The position numbers were made by a program, and so were the translations under genes. Shown here in pieces: positions 22,801 to 35,573 of a DNA stretch of 64,000 nt (positions are counted from its first letter, which is position 1; each line of letters begins with the position of its first letter). The notes under the pieces are model-generated. The model was not told the DNA's origin. It was given only the letters and a program-made list of their open reading frames with translations, and searched no databases. This DNA is from Aptenodytes patagonicus (Eukaryota; Chordata; Aves; Sphenisciformes; Spheniscidae), in the NCBI RefSeq assembly GCF_965638725.1, contig NC_134950.1, positions 165,454,853-165,518,852 on the forward strand. Reading direction: 5' to 3'.

Positions 22801-24424
22801 AACAGCTGAGCCTGGTGGGTTTTCTGTTTGTGTGCGTGTGTGCAGGGAACGTGTCAGGGTGTTTTTACGGGCACTGCTGCCGAGCTTGTCAGCAGTGGCT
22901 GGGCCAGGAAACCCAGGCTCCTTTACAGATTGCATATCTTTACAGATTTTTATCTGCAGTTTGCAGGAAAGGGTAGCCTGAAGTCAGTCTTGACAGTTCA
23001 GTAGAGGAGAAGGCTGTAAGCACACCACTCATGCAGTGCCTTTGCCAACCAACCCATCCTCCTGCCTGCTAGCAGAGGAGAGGGGCGATGGGTGCTGTGG
23101 ACAGGGACCCTTTCACAGCCTCTCCATCACCGGAGAGAAGTCGTCCTGCGGTGATGGTCATATTGATCCTTCAGCTTTTGCAATGAACTCTGCTCCCTTC
23201 CCCTCCCCTCGTGCTTGTTGCTCCTCGCAGCTGGAGGAGCCTGACTGGAAATCGAGAAACCGGTCCCTGCCCTTTCCCCATCCAGGGGAAGGTCCTCTCC
23301 GACTCGCTCTTTGGAGTCCTAGTGACAAATGATTTGCCATTAGTCAGGAGTCCTTAAAACCATGCCCGATAAAGGCTTTTTATTTATCTTTCTCCCAAGT
23401 GGCTGTTTGGGGGTGGATGCTTGCAATTCTTTATGCATATTTCTTCTCCTGCCCCGTATGTTCAAAGGGCCCTGAGAGGAGCCAAATCAAACCCTCCGGG
23501 CTGGAGCATCCCCCACCCCGGGGTGAGCTCCCGTTCCCAGCATGACCACGCTTGTCCCGGTTTTTGCAAAGTCTGGGCAGTGCCTGTTGTGATCCGATGC
23601 GTTTTGGCTGCAATTTAAAGATGTTACAGGGTCCTCTTGCATGTACGGGCATTGACACTCATCCCTCCCCCTCCTCCCCGGTGGTATCTGGGACGCCGTT
23701 ATCTACAGCAGTTCTGTTGTTTGGTGGAGGATGAGCTGTCAGGAGTTAAATCGCAAGCAGGCAGCAGGTAACTGGACTGAATTAAACTGGTAATTCCCTA
23801 CTAACCCCCTTCTCCCTCCCCTCGCATCTTTGGAAGTGCCTTTTATCTGGACTGTAAATTCAATTATTGTTGTTGATGTTGCTTCAAAGAAGCTGCAAGA
23901 ATGAGTTCATGGGAGCTACTGAGAGAGGTCTCCTAAGAAAGTCTCCTCTTAGTAAAATGTTAAGGCATTTTTTTTCCTCTCTTCCCTAATTTTTAGTTGG
24001 AATAAAAAGAATAATTCTGTCTTTTCCACTTCAACTTTCATGATACATTTACAAAGAAAAAAAAAGCCCTTTAAATGTCTTAAGTATTATCTTTTCTTGC
24101 AGGGTTCATCATAAAAATATTTATTGAGACCTCACTGGCTTAAAGTGTTGTGGTCAGCATCGTGAAAGTAATGTTTTTGTTTCTTTTTTTAATGGTACTT
24201 TAAAAAAAAAAATAACCACTCAAGAAAACCCTCATAGCCTGGAAATGCTTGTTTCCCTGGCTTTTTGGTATTTCTTTACCAGATATGAACCTGAAAAGGA
24301 AAAGGAGCAGTTCCTTTCTGTTGTCAAAGCTGAGCTAGCAGCAGAAAAGGAATGTTTAAAATAACGCTACAGTTTAGCAATATACAAAGTTTTTTCTAAA
24401 AAAGATAAGGCATAAAAGGTGTAC

Positions 24425-24525
24425 TTTTTTGTGTGGCTTGGTTTTTTTTGTTCTTTTTTGGGGGGGGGAGTGGTGGTGGTGGGCGGTTTGTTTGGTTTGT
24501 TTGTTTTTTTGTTTTGTTTTGTTTA
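24425..24525 (+). repeat. G/T-rich low-complexity tract with G9 run
   Basis: Composed almost only of T and G: runs of T, a G9, GTGGTGGTGG, then GTTT and TTTTG units. It is purine-poor on this strand and probably length-variable. Confidence 0.8.
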
Positions 24526-27500
24526 ATTATCCTGGTTTCGGAGCCGTGGAGGGCCCAGTTCCCAGGGAAGAGAAGGAAGGGGAACATCAACCATTCATGC
24601 GATTTGGAGAGGAAGGACTTGGGGTAATGGGCAGATTTGCAGGAAGGGAGACAAGGCGGCCTGTCGGCGCTTCCTTTCACCACTTCCTTTGCTTTTTTCT
24701 TTCTGCACCTCTCCTGCCTCCGGATCTTGGTATCACGCCACTTAATGGTTTTGGTATCGGCAGCTCCTACGCATCTGTTTGTCCCTCTGCTAAACCCCTT
24801 CTGTCGAAAGCGTGCTGGCTTTCGTCCGTCGGGGCTGGACAAGCGGCACTTGGGCATATGGTGGTGCAGGAAGGCGGTGGCAGGCGCTGGGGTGCGAGCG
24901 TACCTGGGGGGGGGGTCGGCTTGCACGGTGGTTATTGCAGGTTCCCTGGCATGTGAATTAGTGATTATAAAGTAACGGGGAGATGGTCCTGAGCTTTCTC
25001 AGCACTGATGCCCCCTTTGAATTTCTCACGGAGACGTTGATGTTTGTTGTCAGACACGTAGTTGAAAACACAAACCGGCAGTGGGGCACTTGTGGGTCGC
25101 AGAGCACCGCTTGGAAATCCCTGGTGTCAGGAAAATATGGGGGGGGGGAAATAGCTTAGAAGGTATTTAAGAGTCTCAGGCTGGTATCTTTTTATGAGAT
25201 GTGTAGCTACCTAAATTTTTCTTACTATTTCCACCTCTGTAAAGGCATGGGGCTCATCCCTGTCATAAGCTGTGGTGGCATTTAGCCAGGGCTGGAAGCT
25301 GGGGCTGACGGTAACGAAGATCAGATTTTGGTGCAAGAGATGGACTTTCTGGAAGTGACTGACGAACTAATTCCCCTCATTTGTCAGTGAAAGTACAAAC
25401 TTTGGAAACCCTGCCCCTGCACCAGCCAAAAAAAGACAAAAAGCAGTCAGGGAGAGTTTCTGTAACAGGGATATCACTCCAAAACCCAGCAGCGGTTTCT
25501 TGTTTCTTGCCTGCCAGAGCACACTGCAACCTCTCCTCCTCGAGCGGTCCTGGTGGCTGACACAAACCGTATTTTTCAAGTAAGAAATCATCTTTTCTGC
25601 AAAACACAAAGGTCGCCGTGTGTATGTGCAAACCTTCGGTCTGTGAAGGGAATAATGTAACCTCTGTCCTTTTGGGCTTCACCTCAGTTGATCTGTACCA
25701 CATGTCCTTCAAGGTAAGCTGGGTAAGTGGCTAGCAGTCAAGGCAGGGAAAGAGAAATCCCATTTGAGACTGACCTGATGCCATCTGACATTTTGCTTAT
25801 TTGAAAAGAGGAGGTTTGGTATGGAAATGGTAGGGCTAGTTCTGAGTTGCCGCAGCCCCTTATGATGTATTACTCTTCAGGGTGAATTACAGCCTTATAA
25901 AACAAGGGTTTTTACTCTATGGCAAAGACTTTTTCTTCCACAGGCCACCTAAGTCTGCTTGGATCCTTGACGTGTTTGTGTGCCTCACCTGAAGCATGTT
26001 GAGAAGCCGTTGTATACCTAGTAAAACATGCGCATTAATTCTGTAAAATTAAAGCCTCATTACTTATCCTTCTACTTAGGTATTATGGATGATGTGGTCC
26101 ATGTTCTCTACTTGTAAGTGGGGCCAATATATTCTTGCTCTTTCTTTAGCTCTCCTTCTTGGAGAAGCTGAAAGTTTGCAGCGTGCTTCGAAGGCGGAGG
26201 AGTTACCACTGCAGCCTGTCTGCTCTCCGGCAGATGCGATCCCCTCCCTTAGGAAGCATTCAGCTAGAGGTTATAGAAAATAAAACACCTCTCCGTACTG
26301 TAATATTTTTGTTTTAAATGGGGTCTAGAATTTATAAGCATGGGTAGGAAATTTAGACTGCTGCTCTGCTTGCTTTTTCGGTCTTTGTGAAACGGTGTTA
26401 TCTTTGAGGCATCTTGATACTTTCTGTTGACTTTGTGCCAGGGTGAGGGTTTCTCGAGCCTGCCGTCCAGCTTTCCGTCACCATACAGTTTGGAGCGTGC
26501 CATCGGCACACAGCGGATACGAGTGGTCCCGCCTTGGCGCAGGAGCCCTTACGTGCCCTGCCCTTACTCCAGCTACTGGTACTTGGACTGGCAGAACAGG
26601 TGCAGCCGCTGCGGAGGAGTTTAAGGCAGTGAAAAGCCTGTCGTTGGGAATAGAAGTTACTGAAAGTTTGTCTTTTTCTCGCTTTTGATTGGTACATACG
26701 ATGTCTCCAGGAAGAAAGGCAGCATCTTTGCTGTTCGTCCCCTCTCTCCCAACATCCAGCAGCTGGCTCGCGAGGTGGCTGCTCCTCTGTCCCGTCCACA
26801 TCCTGCTTGGTGCCCCAGCGTGCTGGGCTGGGGTTGCATTTCTCATCATGCTCTCCTCTGGGTGCAACCAAAGAGTGGGAAGAGCCAGAAGAATGATCTG
26901 ACGGTTCCTGTCCCGCGAGGATGTAGGGAGGGGAGCGCTGCGGCCGCGAGTGAGCCGGGTGCTCTGCTGGTACGCTTTCTGCCCACGTCCCCTTCTACAG
27001 TTGCATCTCGTCCAACATTCCTGATTTTCCTTGGCCCAGCATTCGTCTCTGAGATACCCCGCTGGGTGCTCTTTAAAACGTACTGTAACTCAGACATTGG
27101 CTCCGTGTGGTGTACGGGCCACCGGCCAGGCTGTGGGATGGGAGCTGCCCTCCAAGGAGAGGTCCAGCCTGGCTGCTGTGGGAGCAGGTGGGCCACTGCC
27201 ATGGCCTTGGGGACATGCACACGGCCATCCTGCCCCAGATGGATGTGGCGATGGGCCAAGGGGTGATGAGGACATGCAGTTGGTGGGATGTGGGGTGCAG
27301 CGGCAAGGTAAAGGACATCTGGGGATCCTCAGTGGAGCCATGCCCCGAGAGCAAGGGTCATTAGCTTCCACCCACTTGAAGGGTGCATGTGGCAGCTCTC
27401 CGATACCCCTTGTTTCCAGGCAGCAGTGTGTATTTCAGAGAGCTATTCAGGATTTTCCTTCCTAGAAGGACTTGCATTGGGTGAAAATCCCTGCACGGAA

Positions 27501-28039
27501 AAGCTGCTGCTGTCCTGGTAGGATCACGTTTGAGAGTGCCCTCTAATTCGAAATCACAGCTGAACCAAGACATGCTTCTTTTTTTGTTGTTGTTGTTTTG
27601 TTTGCATTCCTAAAAATCATCTAGACTTTTTCGCCTCTTTAAAAGTAGCAGGGCTGCAAATCTCTCCAGCTGCTGTTACGAAATGAGTGAGTTATTCTAG
27701 CTAAATTGAGTAGATTGGACTGGAAGCACTTCTGGAAATACTGTGCAGGTTGTGGACCAGCTGTTGGCAAAACTAGCCAGGGTTTCATACACACTGGGCC
27801 CCAAAAAAGAAACGGTATTTTACCGTAGTGATTTTTTTCCCCCTCTTTATTCTGCTACAAGCACAATCCTGCACTTTATAATTAAAAAATTTGAGCTGTC
27901 TCAGCACTGGGAGAGGGCTGTAAGTCTGCGGCACGAAAGGGCAGTCGTTTCCTTCATGGTAGCTGGTTTCTCTGCCTCCGTCGGGCGGTTGGTGACCTGA
28001 GACAACAGCACGTGTGAGGGGACAGAGTGGAGGGACCTT

Positions 28040-28054
28040 CCCCCCCCCCCCCCC
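28040..28054 (+). repeat. C15 homopolymer
   Basis: Fifteen consecutive C residues. Confidence 0.9.
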
Positions 28055-31000
28055 TCTGATAGAAGAGTTTTCCTTGCCTTTCCAACCCCCTTCATGAGCT
28101 GACTGCACTCAACGGGTGGCCCAGCGGCAGAGGAAGTAAAGGAAGAGTTTGCAATAATTGAGATAACTCAGCAGGGCATCCAGTGGGGAGCAGGAGGGGT
28201 CCGTCAGGGACAGGTAGACCCACGCTGATCTTAATCCAGGCTGGCACCTGTGAACGTCTCTGTTTCCTCTAGTGGTCTCTCCATGTCTGCCTCAATCTAA
28301 TGCTCTCGGGCCCAATCCACTTTCTCGGAAATTTTCTGCCTTCCCAAGAGTGTATCCTAACGCTTTAATTTAGGGCTATGGTTGTGCGTGAAGGCTTGTG
28401 AGCCTCCTTCCCTGCCCGAGCAGCTGGGGCAGGTGCAGCGGGCTGGATGGGGACCGAGCACAGAGCAGCCCCAGTGGCTTTTGAGTTATTTTTCTTTTGG
28501 ATGCATAGTCAAAAATTCTCCCAGCGGCATCTCCCCTCTTTCACGGGGAGGAATATTATCATCAAGCAAAACGGAGAGTGCCAAATTCTTCAGCCTGCTG
28601 CTCTTCTTGTTTGTGAAGCATATGTCCTTTTTGACTCCCTTCTTAAATGTTTCCCCTTTCCAGTTTGAGTCACCTCTTAATCCATCAGATTTTCAATCAG
28701 GCACACACAGATAGGAATTTTGTTCTTGTTTTCTTGCTGCACTTGCTTGTTGTCCGCTGTCGGGTATCTGGCCAGGTCAGCCAGAGCCAGCTATTCCATC
28801 CTGCCTGTGCAGGAGCAGCAAAGTCCAGACACAGCCTTGCCACTGCTGGCAAGGGTAAGCTACCATTAGTTTGTGAATGAATCCAGCTTCAATGCCTTGC
28901 TGTCAGGGATATTTGAACACAGGAGGGACCTTTTCCCCAACCTCCAAGAGGAAAAAACCCTAAACGCTTTAGTGTTGCGTTCAACAGTCTGCAACTTTCT
29001 CCAACCAGTTGACCAAGAGGTTGACAGAACTGGTGAGATGCTGCTGGTTACGTCCCATCTGCTGCTGAGATACTAAAGAAGTTTTGACTCCCTTAGAACA
29101 CCTTGAATTAGTCTTTGCAGATTGAGGTGTTCCTGCTCTGCACTGAACATAGCAGTTAAAAACAAAAGAGAAAGTGGATGCTAGCCCCTCTGTCGCTCTT
29201 TCTACAGAAAACCTTGGAAGTGCTACAGGAGAAACTGCTTCTTCCAGTTCCTTGCAGTCTACCTTGGCTAAAGACTTGCTTCCATTTTGATGCATTTGAG
29301 CAAAAGCATGATACTTGGGAGCGTTGGTGATTCATTTCTTGTTGCAGAGTAGCAGCTGTACGGTGCAAATTCCCGCAGCTAACTTTGTAGCACCAGACTA
29401 AGGCTTTGAAATGTTGCTTCTGGTCCAACAACACATGGCTTTAAACAACGGCTTTAAATTAGGCCACACTGATTTTGGGGAAGACAAGGTGTACCACGAC
29501 ACAAGGCAATGGGGAGCTGTGACTCTGTGGCTGAGTAGGTGTGTTCTATCAGGGAGATAAGCTACCGTGTCCTCCCTCCTCGGCTGTAAATTTTACTGGA
29601 GATGAGACACAAGTAGCGTTCATGGTGACATGGTTAGGTGACCTCCCAGGACCTTGCTTAACTGTGGGTGAGAACTTCCCTGCTTTGCCTTTGTGACGAT
29701 TTTAGTGTGGTATAACTATCATGCAATTGTTACCTTATGGTAAAAAAAAACAATTTTTGGGGGAATTTTACTCTTTAGCTGTTTTATCTTAACTTGCATC
29801 GTAGCTTGAATGAGAACACCCGTTTCATCCTGCTGTGCACAGGGTCAGAGACCCTGCATACCTCGTCTGAAACCCAAAAGCACTCGGCGAACTCCGTGGA
29901 TAGCTTTACTAGGTGTACTTGAGATTGCGGTATGCTGATACACTGCTTTAAAATGCTATGTGAGCTATTTGGCTGGGACTTTTGGTTGTGGACTCCACGT
30001 GCTTTGAAAAGCACTGTTCTCCCTAGGCAGGAAAAAGGAGGATCTGAGGGGGCTCAAATTGCTGCGATTGGCCTCAAAAATCCTCTGCTGGACTGTGCTG
30101 GGCAAAAGCCTCGCTTCTGGTGTTGGTGGGGAGAGATATCGCCCTTTGGAAACGTTTCAGTAGCGTGAAATGCTGTCCCTCCCAGCGTGCCGACACTGCA
30201 AGGCTGAACTTTTCCCCTGCCCCGCTCTCGACAGTGTAATTTTTATACGTGCAAAAATTTTGCTTTGAATTTTTCAAATTTGCATTATCAGCACAAATTA
30301 CTTTCTATTCTCTCTTAAGTGTAAAAAAGCATTTTGAATGGCCGATCTGCTTTCTGAGGAGTTATTTAAGCGCAGTAGGTCATCAATGTATTGCACATAT
30401 TACGGCCATGCCTTGGCATTTGTTTTGCATTTGTAATCCAACACCCAGCTGCTTCAGCCTCAAACTCCAGGCAGCTATTTAGTGGTTCAGCTAGTGGTGA
30501 GGAATGTATTGTGGTGCTGTTTACTTCATTATGTGCAAGGCTTATATGGAGTACAGTGAGGTTCAATTAAAAAAAACAAACAAACAAACCCAAAAGCTGA
30601 AAACCCAGGCTAGGAAATGAAAGCTTAAGATAGATGTTAATTCAAGTCAGGGTAGAGGGACCCCAACAGAGAAAATTTGGGTTATATTCTGCAGTCATTG
30701 CAAGCATTCTTGATGAGGAGAGCAGAGATTACTTACACTGTGATAGGGAACTGGACCAAGAAAAAAAAAAAAGTATCCATCTACTCCTCTGCTGCAGCTG
30801 TTCTGTTGCTTCTCCATCTCTGGCTGGGCAAAAAGCACTGAAAAACCCCACCCAGAGCAGTAAATGGGGCTTTCCTCTGGGTATACGCAGTTTTTGCTGG
30901 TCCTGATCTAGGTTAATGTTTCAATTGTAGACTTGGCGGATGGTTTCACCCAGCGTTTCTACATCCCCAAACTCTCTAGTTTTACTGCAGTGCTATGGGG

Positions 31001-33651
31001 TGAGTTGCCCTGTGCCTTAATTTATGTCTAGTGTGGTAGCGAAAGTGCGTGACGTCAAGGTGAATTGAATTCATTACGTTTAGCTGGATAATTAGGATGC
31101 TGCTAGCTGGTTACGTAAAGGGTGGTAGTAAGCAAAGCTTTTGATCAGCTGATGAGGATTTTGTGTGTATTCCTGCTGAGGGTCTCTACGTCTCCCAGGG
31201 GGTGAGGAGCAGTGGTGGCTCTTAAGAAGATAGAAGGTACTGAAATCATGCTGCTCTGGGAGAAGGGGGAGAGGGCAGAGCTCTTCCCGCTCCTTAGCAG
31301 GTGGAGATTGTCATGACGGTGTCTTCTCGGTTGCAGAATAGCTTCTCGTGACAGATTAATATGTTGTCTCCGAAATGAGGAGTGATTAATGGGGGGCTAT
31401 TCCCGTCCCCATGTTGCAACAGCTGGTGTTGGAGAAGGGATCTGAGGATACAGAAAAATTCAGGGAGCTCAGCCCTTGTCCCTGACCTTCCCTCTCGTGG
31501 ATGAATTTGGTAGGGTCAGGGTGAGGGTGGTTAGCTGGACTCCCAGTTTGGGCTGACCACAGCAGGGGACGCATACTGGGTGTTGCCAAAAAAAAAAAAA
31601 AAGTGAAAAATGTGCTTTTCTGAACGGGAAGTTCAGCATATGCATGTGTAGTCTCTTGGAAGAGCCACTGCACTGCAGTGGTACCTGCAGATGCTCCAGC
31701 AAACAGGGTGTGATGCTCAGTCATAGGGCTTTGCTGGTCCAAAGTGTTAGAACCTGGCCAGGTCACTGCATGGTTTTGCTGGAAGAAGAGAGCGATAACC
31801 TTCTTCTCGTGCTTTATAAAGCGTGGGCCCGTTGAACTCGGATTTCTTTAAAAAATAATGTCTGGCCTAAAAAGAATAAAGGTGGGATTAGGATATAAAT
31901 CTCAAGGCAGCTTGGCTGTGTGACCTGGGCACCCTGCACAGCAGGTTTTTGGGTTTTTTTTGGTTTGTTTTTCTTTTTTTTTAAATATCAGGCTAGAGAG
32001 CAGTCATTCTAGTTTTAGGCTTGGGTTTGGGTGATTTTCTTTCAGTTTACCCATTTGTCATTGGGCTTTCTAAAGATGATTATCATCCTTTTTAGCTTCT
32101 CGCTGTTCTTCTGTGGAAGAAAGAGGTGACATTCCCTGTCATGGTACAAGAATACATCCAGGTAGGCAGTGAGGAGGTCTGGAGTGCTGGGTGGACACAG
32201 TTATCCAACATAGCAGGTTTAAAATGCATTTGGGTGTATTTGAGCAAAAAGTCCCTTGGCATATGTAGCTGCATCTGACTTGGCATTTATTTTTTGGGTT
32301 CAGGGATCTGCTTTAAAGCTCGTGTATCACTGACACGTTTTTGGGGGATGCCGTTATATCCAGCAAGCAAACTATGCTGGGCTCTAGGAGGGGTTTGATG
32401 AGTAAAGGTTGGGACACTGACCTTTTCCACCTGTATTGTTTTGGATGTGATCCTGCCGTAGAGCCTGGTGTCTGACTGCCCTGCATTTGTGGCTGGAGTC
32501 AGGGCTTTATCAGCCTAACTCAGCATTGCTTATCGAATGCCGGGACAGGAGTTCAGTTTCAGTGCCAAAAGGAGACACTCTTCTCCCCCCGCCCCCCCCA
32601 GAGGAATGAAATTTGAGGGGAATGAGAGAGGCTGTGGTCTTCTCCCGCTGCCCTTCCCAGGGCGTTGAACTGGTGGAGGCTGGGGAGCGAGGTGGGACTC
32701 CTCCCCACGGGTCTCCTAAAAACGAGTACAGAGGCAGCATCCTTTAGAAACAGATCTCTGCACCATGCTCCCGTGTTGAAAAGAGAAAGAAATCTAAGCC
32801 TATTTGTAACAAAGCAAATAAGAAGATCTAGTGTTTTATTGAGAAGGGACTGAGACATCCCTTAATTCCAATAAGCTCTTTGTCCTTTACAGCGGCAGTA
32901 GAGAAGGATCTTCCTGCCTCAAAGCTGATGCTTCCAGAAGGGTTTCCTCCGTGTGCAGCAGCAGCCTTTAGATTCAGAGAGGTGTTGGATCCTGCAAACG
33001 TCTTCAGCTGCGAAATGGTTATTATCCAGCTATTTTTGTAGCAGAGGGCATGTAAAAGTGGCTGTGTGGATTTGATTTGCCTGTTTTCCCTGTCAGCGCA
33101 GGTTAGGTATCTTGTCATACTCTGCGGTGGCTTTCATTAAAGTGGTTTCCAAGCAATAGCACTTCAGTGGTTTTGTTTTCTTTCTTTCTCTCCCTACTTT
33201 TCTGTCGGCACGTTTCAGGTTTGAGAAGAGTTGAAGAAAGCCGGGCACGTCTTCGGTGCTTTCTCACCTAGCCTGCAAATCCTTCCCTGCAACCTGGGAC
33301 CAACTCCTACCTGTGCCCCATTTTTCCAGACTCTCAAACCTTTGCAGTACCAGGCTTAAAACAAACTAGCTGATCCTTTCTTATATGTTATGGGATAGTC
33401 TAAAAATAGTGCTTTTTAACAGAAGCATGTATTATTAAAGAAAGAATGAATAGGTGATGGAACCAGAATAAAATTCCCCTTCTTCTCGCTGGAGACAAGC
33501 TTTAAAAACCTCTAAGCCAAAATATTTGACCCTCTTGAAAATGGGAGCAACTCCTCGGGAGCTGCAGTGTAAACTTTGAATTTCTCAGCTTGTGGCAAGC
33601 TGGTTGTTTGCCTTCGCAAATTTAGTTCCCAGGTGATGGGTGTGGGTTTGG

Positions 33652-33668
33652 TTTTTTTTTTTTTTTTT
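33652..33668 (+). repeat. T17 homopolymer
   Basis: Seventeen consecutive T residues. The downstream sequence is not recognised as a reverse-oriented retroposon. Confidence 0.9.
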
Positions 33669-35282
33669 CCTCCAAGAGGAGCAGCAGCAAGGATGGAGCT
33701 GGAACCAGCATTTTCCTAACCACTCTGTGCCCTTGCATTTCTGCCAGGTGCTCGTAGGTGGTTTATATATAGTGATATCGGGGCCGATTGTATTTACCTT
33801 GCCTGGGACATAGCGGTATGAAATACTCCTAAATTGGGCTGGTAGCATCTGACACTGCACAGTCATTCACGTGGGTGCTGGGGTGTGTAAAACGATACCG
33901 CGCTGCTGCGGTAGCATCTTATATTCGCTGCTGGCGCAAATGAAGCGAACAAGATGCCCTGTGTCTTTTCTTGTCTGAATGGCCGGTTGGGACAAATTAT
34001 TGCAGGGTGTTTATAAGCAGCAGGCTCTTCTCTTTGGCTCAGTTTTCTGTGTGTTGCTGGTTGAATAACAGTGTGTATAATAAGCAATTAATGTCTATAC
34101 ATTTAATTTTAAAGGACACTGTAAATAACAGGTTTTACTTCCCTCCCTCCCCCAACTGTTGCATTGAATTTCATTCCCTTTAATTATACTAACAAATGTG
34201 GAAAAAATTATAAATATTTATAGTGGACTGGGTGGCTTTATTCCATGAGTGAGTGAATGTCCCAAGGTTGATTATAGTCTTCCATTCAATCACAAATCAA
34301 AAGTATCTATTATACAACTTCAAGAATGAAACTCCAAACTTCTGCCAAAGGCAGAATGAAGCAACATCGGATGTTGGGAATGTTGTTAGTACGAACCGTG
34401 GTGTGACGGGCCAATACATTTTTGTTATCCCTGTTTCTGAGCAGCTAAAAAGTGAATTATATGGCTGTAATTCTGATGTGACAGTGCATTTTAGATGCTG
34501 CCAATAACTAATTTTTGGAAAATAAATGTCGAGCATTGTGCTTTGACATTGACTTTGATTCAGCGTGTCTTTCAGAGTTTTAATTTGTTAAAGGATATTT
34601 AGCCAGGCATATGAAATGATGGGTACACAAGTATTTTTCCCACTTTTTTTACGTTTAGTGTAAAACATCTATTCTCAATATTGCATTCATATCCCAGATT
34701 TCTCTCTGACAATGTTTCTTTTCACGTGCTTTCCATGTGTGCTGGTCACAGGAGATGCCATCCTCCTGGCAGACCAGGGTGTTACTGGAAATGCTGTATA
34801 TCTATTCATCATGAAGAGTATTAGCAGCATAACCCTTTGTATGTCCTAAAAAATTTTTTTTACTTAGTTTTCTGCCTTTTTTCCGCACTTGAGAAGTGCT
34901 GTGCCATTACAGAGATGGGTCTTTTCTTGCTGCAATAAGAATATATAGTTTCAAGTGGAGCTGTGGATCGCTTGGTAGAAAATAAGAGCTAAAAGTTTGA
35001 TATTGTTTAAAACTGGTTAGTTTGCATCAGCATATGCCCGCTCTTGCTTTATGACTGTATGGCTGAGAAGAAAGGAAAAAATATCTCAGCTTTCACCACT
35101 GAACATTTGTTTGTCACTTTAGTGTTAGTCCTGTGAGCAGCTCTCGGCGGGTGAATTCCTCCTCAGTCCATGTGCTTCATCTCTGCTAAACTGCTGGGGC
35201 TGCTTCTGTGGGCTCTGGTTTTGTATCTACACCAAGCTGCTCCAAAGAGGACCTGCCTGAGCTTTTTAGAAATGAGGGGAAA

Positions 35283-35288
<6 letters not shown>

Positions 35289-35320
<32 letters not shown>
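35289..35320 (+). repeat. (TA)16 microsatellite
   Basis: Sixteen TA units, followed by an imperfect AT-rich extension to about 35356. A self-complementary tract, likely polymorphic, about 250 bases from the CR1 insertion. Confidence 0.95.
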
Positions 35321-35326
<6 letters not shown>

Positions 35327-35564
35327 CAAAAATAATATAAATATATATAAAAAAGCATTGCAGCTGTAACCACTGAGTAATGGTCTGTTTGATTAAAATT
35401 TTCTTTAAAAGCAAATAAAGAGAAGACTTTCGAACTTTATTTCAGTTCTGTATTAGCTATTCTTCTTTGTATCATCCAACTCCTATAAGCCAGCCAGGTA
35501 GACTTTTAATGGTATGGATTGTATTTTATAAAGAGTCCACCATAATAGAGTCCTAACTGGAGCC

Positions 35565-35573
35565 CATAATAGA
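35565..35573. repeat. Candidate CR1 target-site duplication, left copy
   Basis: CATAATAGA abuts the CR1 3' tail and recurs at 36583-36591 at the truncated end. A further copy at 35541-35549 lies 24 bases upstream, so the motif may have pre-existed as a local repeat. Confidence 0.35.

Larger units (their letters stand above)
13111..24420. other. Intronic sequence, no exon recognised
   Basis: Unremarkable intron with scattered homopolymers (T16 at 16114-16129, A22 at 16528-16549), A/C-rich and T/G-rich patches, and a moderately CpG-containing stretch at about 17075-17260. Open frames up to about 158 codons exist but overlap on both strands and match nothing I know. Confidence 0.5.
24421..35280. 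other. Intronic sequence, no exon recognised
   Basis: Begins with a strong G/T-rich tract and includes homopolymers (C15 at 28040-28054, T17 at 33652-33668). The span 26400-27460 has several overlapping open frames on both strands (up to 193 codons at 26685-27266 plus). They have no family resemblance and reflect locally higher G+C. The AT-rich segment near 34000-34550 could be a conserved element, but that cannot be judged without alignment. Confidence 0.5.

Noticed and set aside
24396-24956. 175-176 codon frames on both strands
   Set aside because: Both run through the T/G-rich low-complexity tract; the strand symmetry argues for chance.
26685-27266. 193-codon plus frame with overlapping frames on both strands
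   Set aside because: No known domain, no splice or polyadenylation context, and antisense frames of 93-157 codons overlap it; locally higher G+C explains the openness.
35289-35356. AT-rich tract as a replication origin or matrix attachment region
   Set aside because: A TA microsatellite alone does not support either call.
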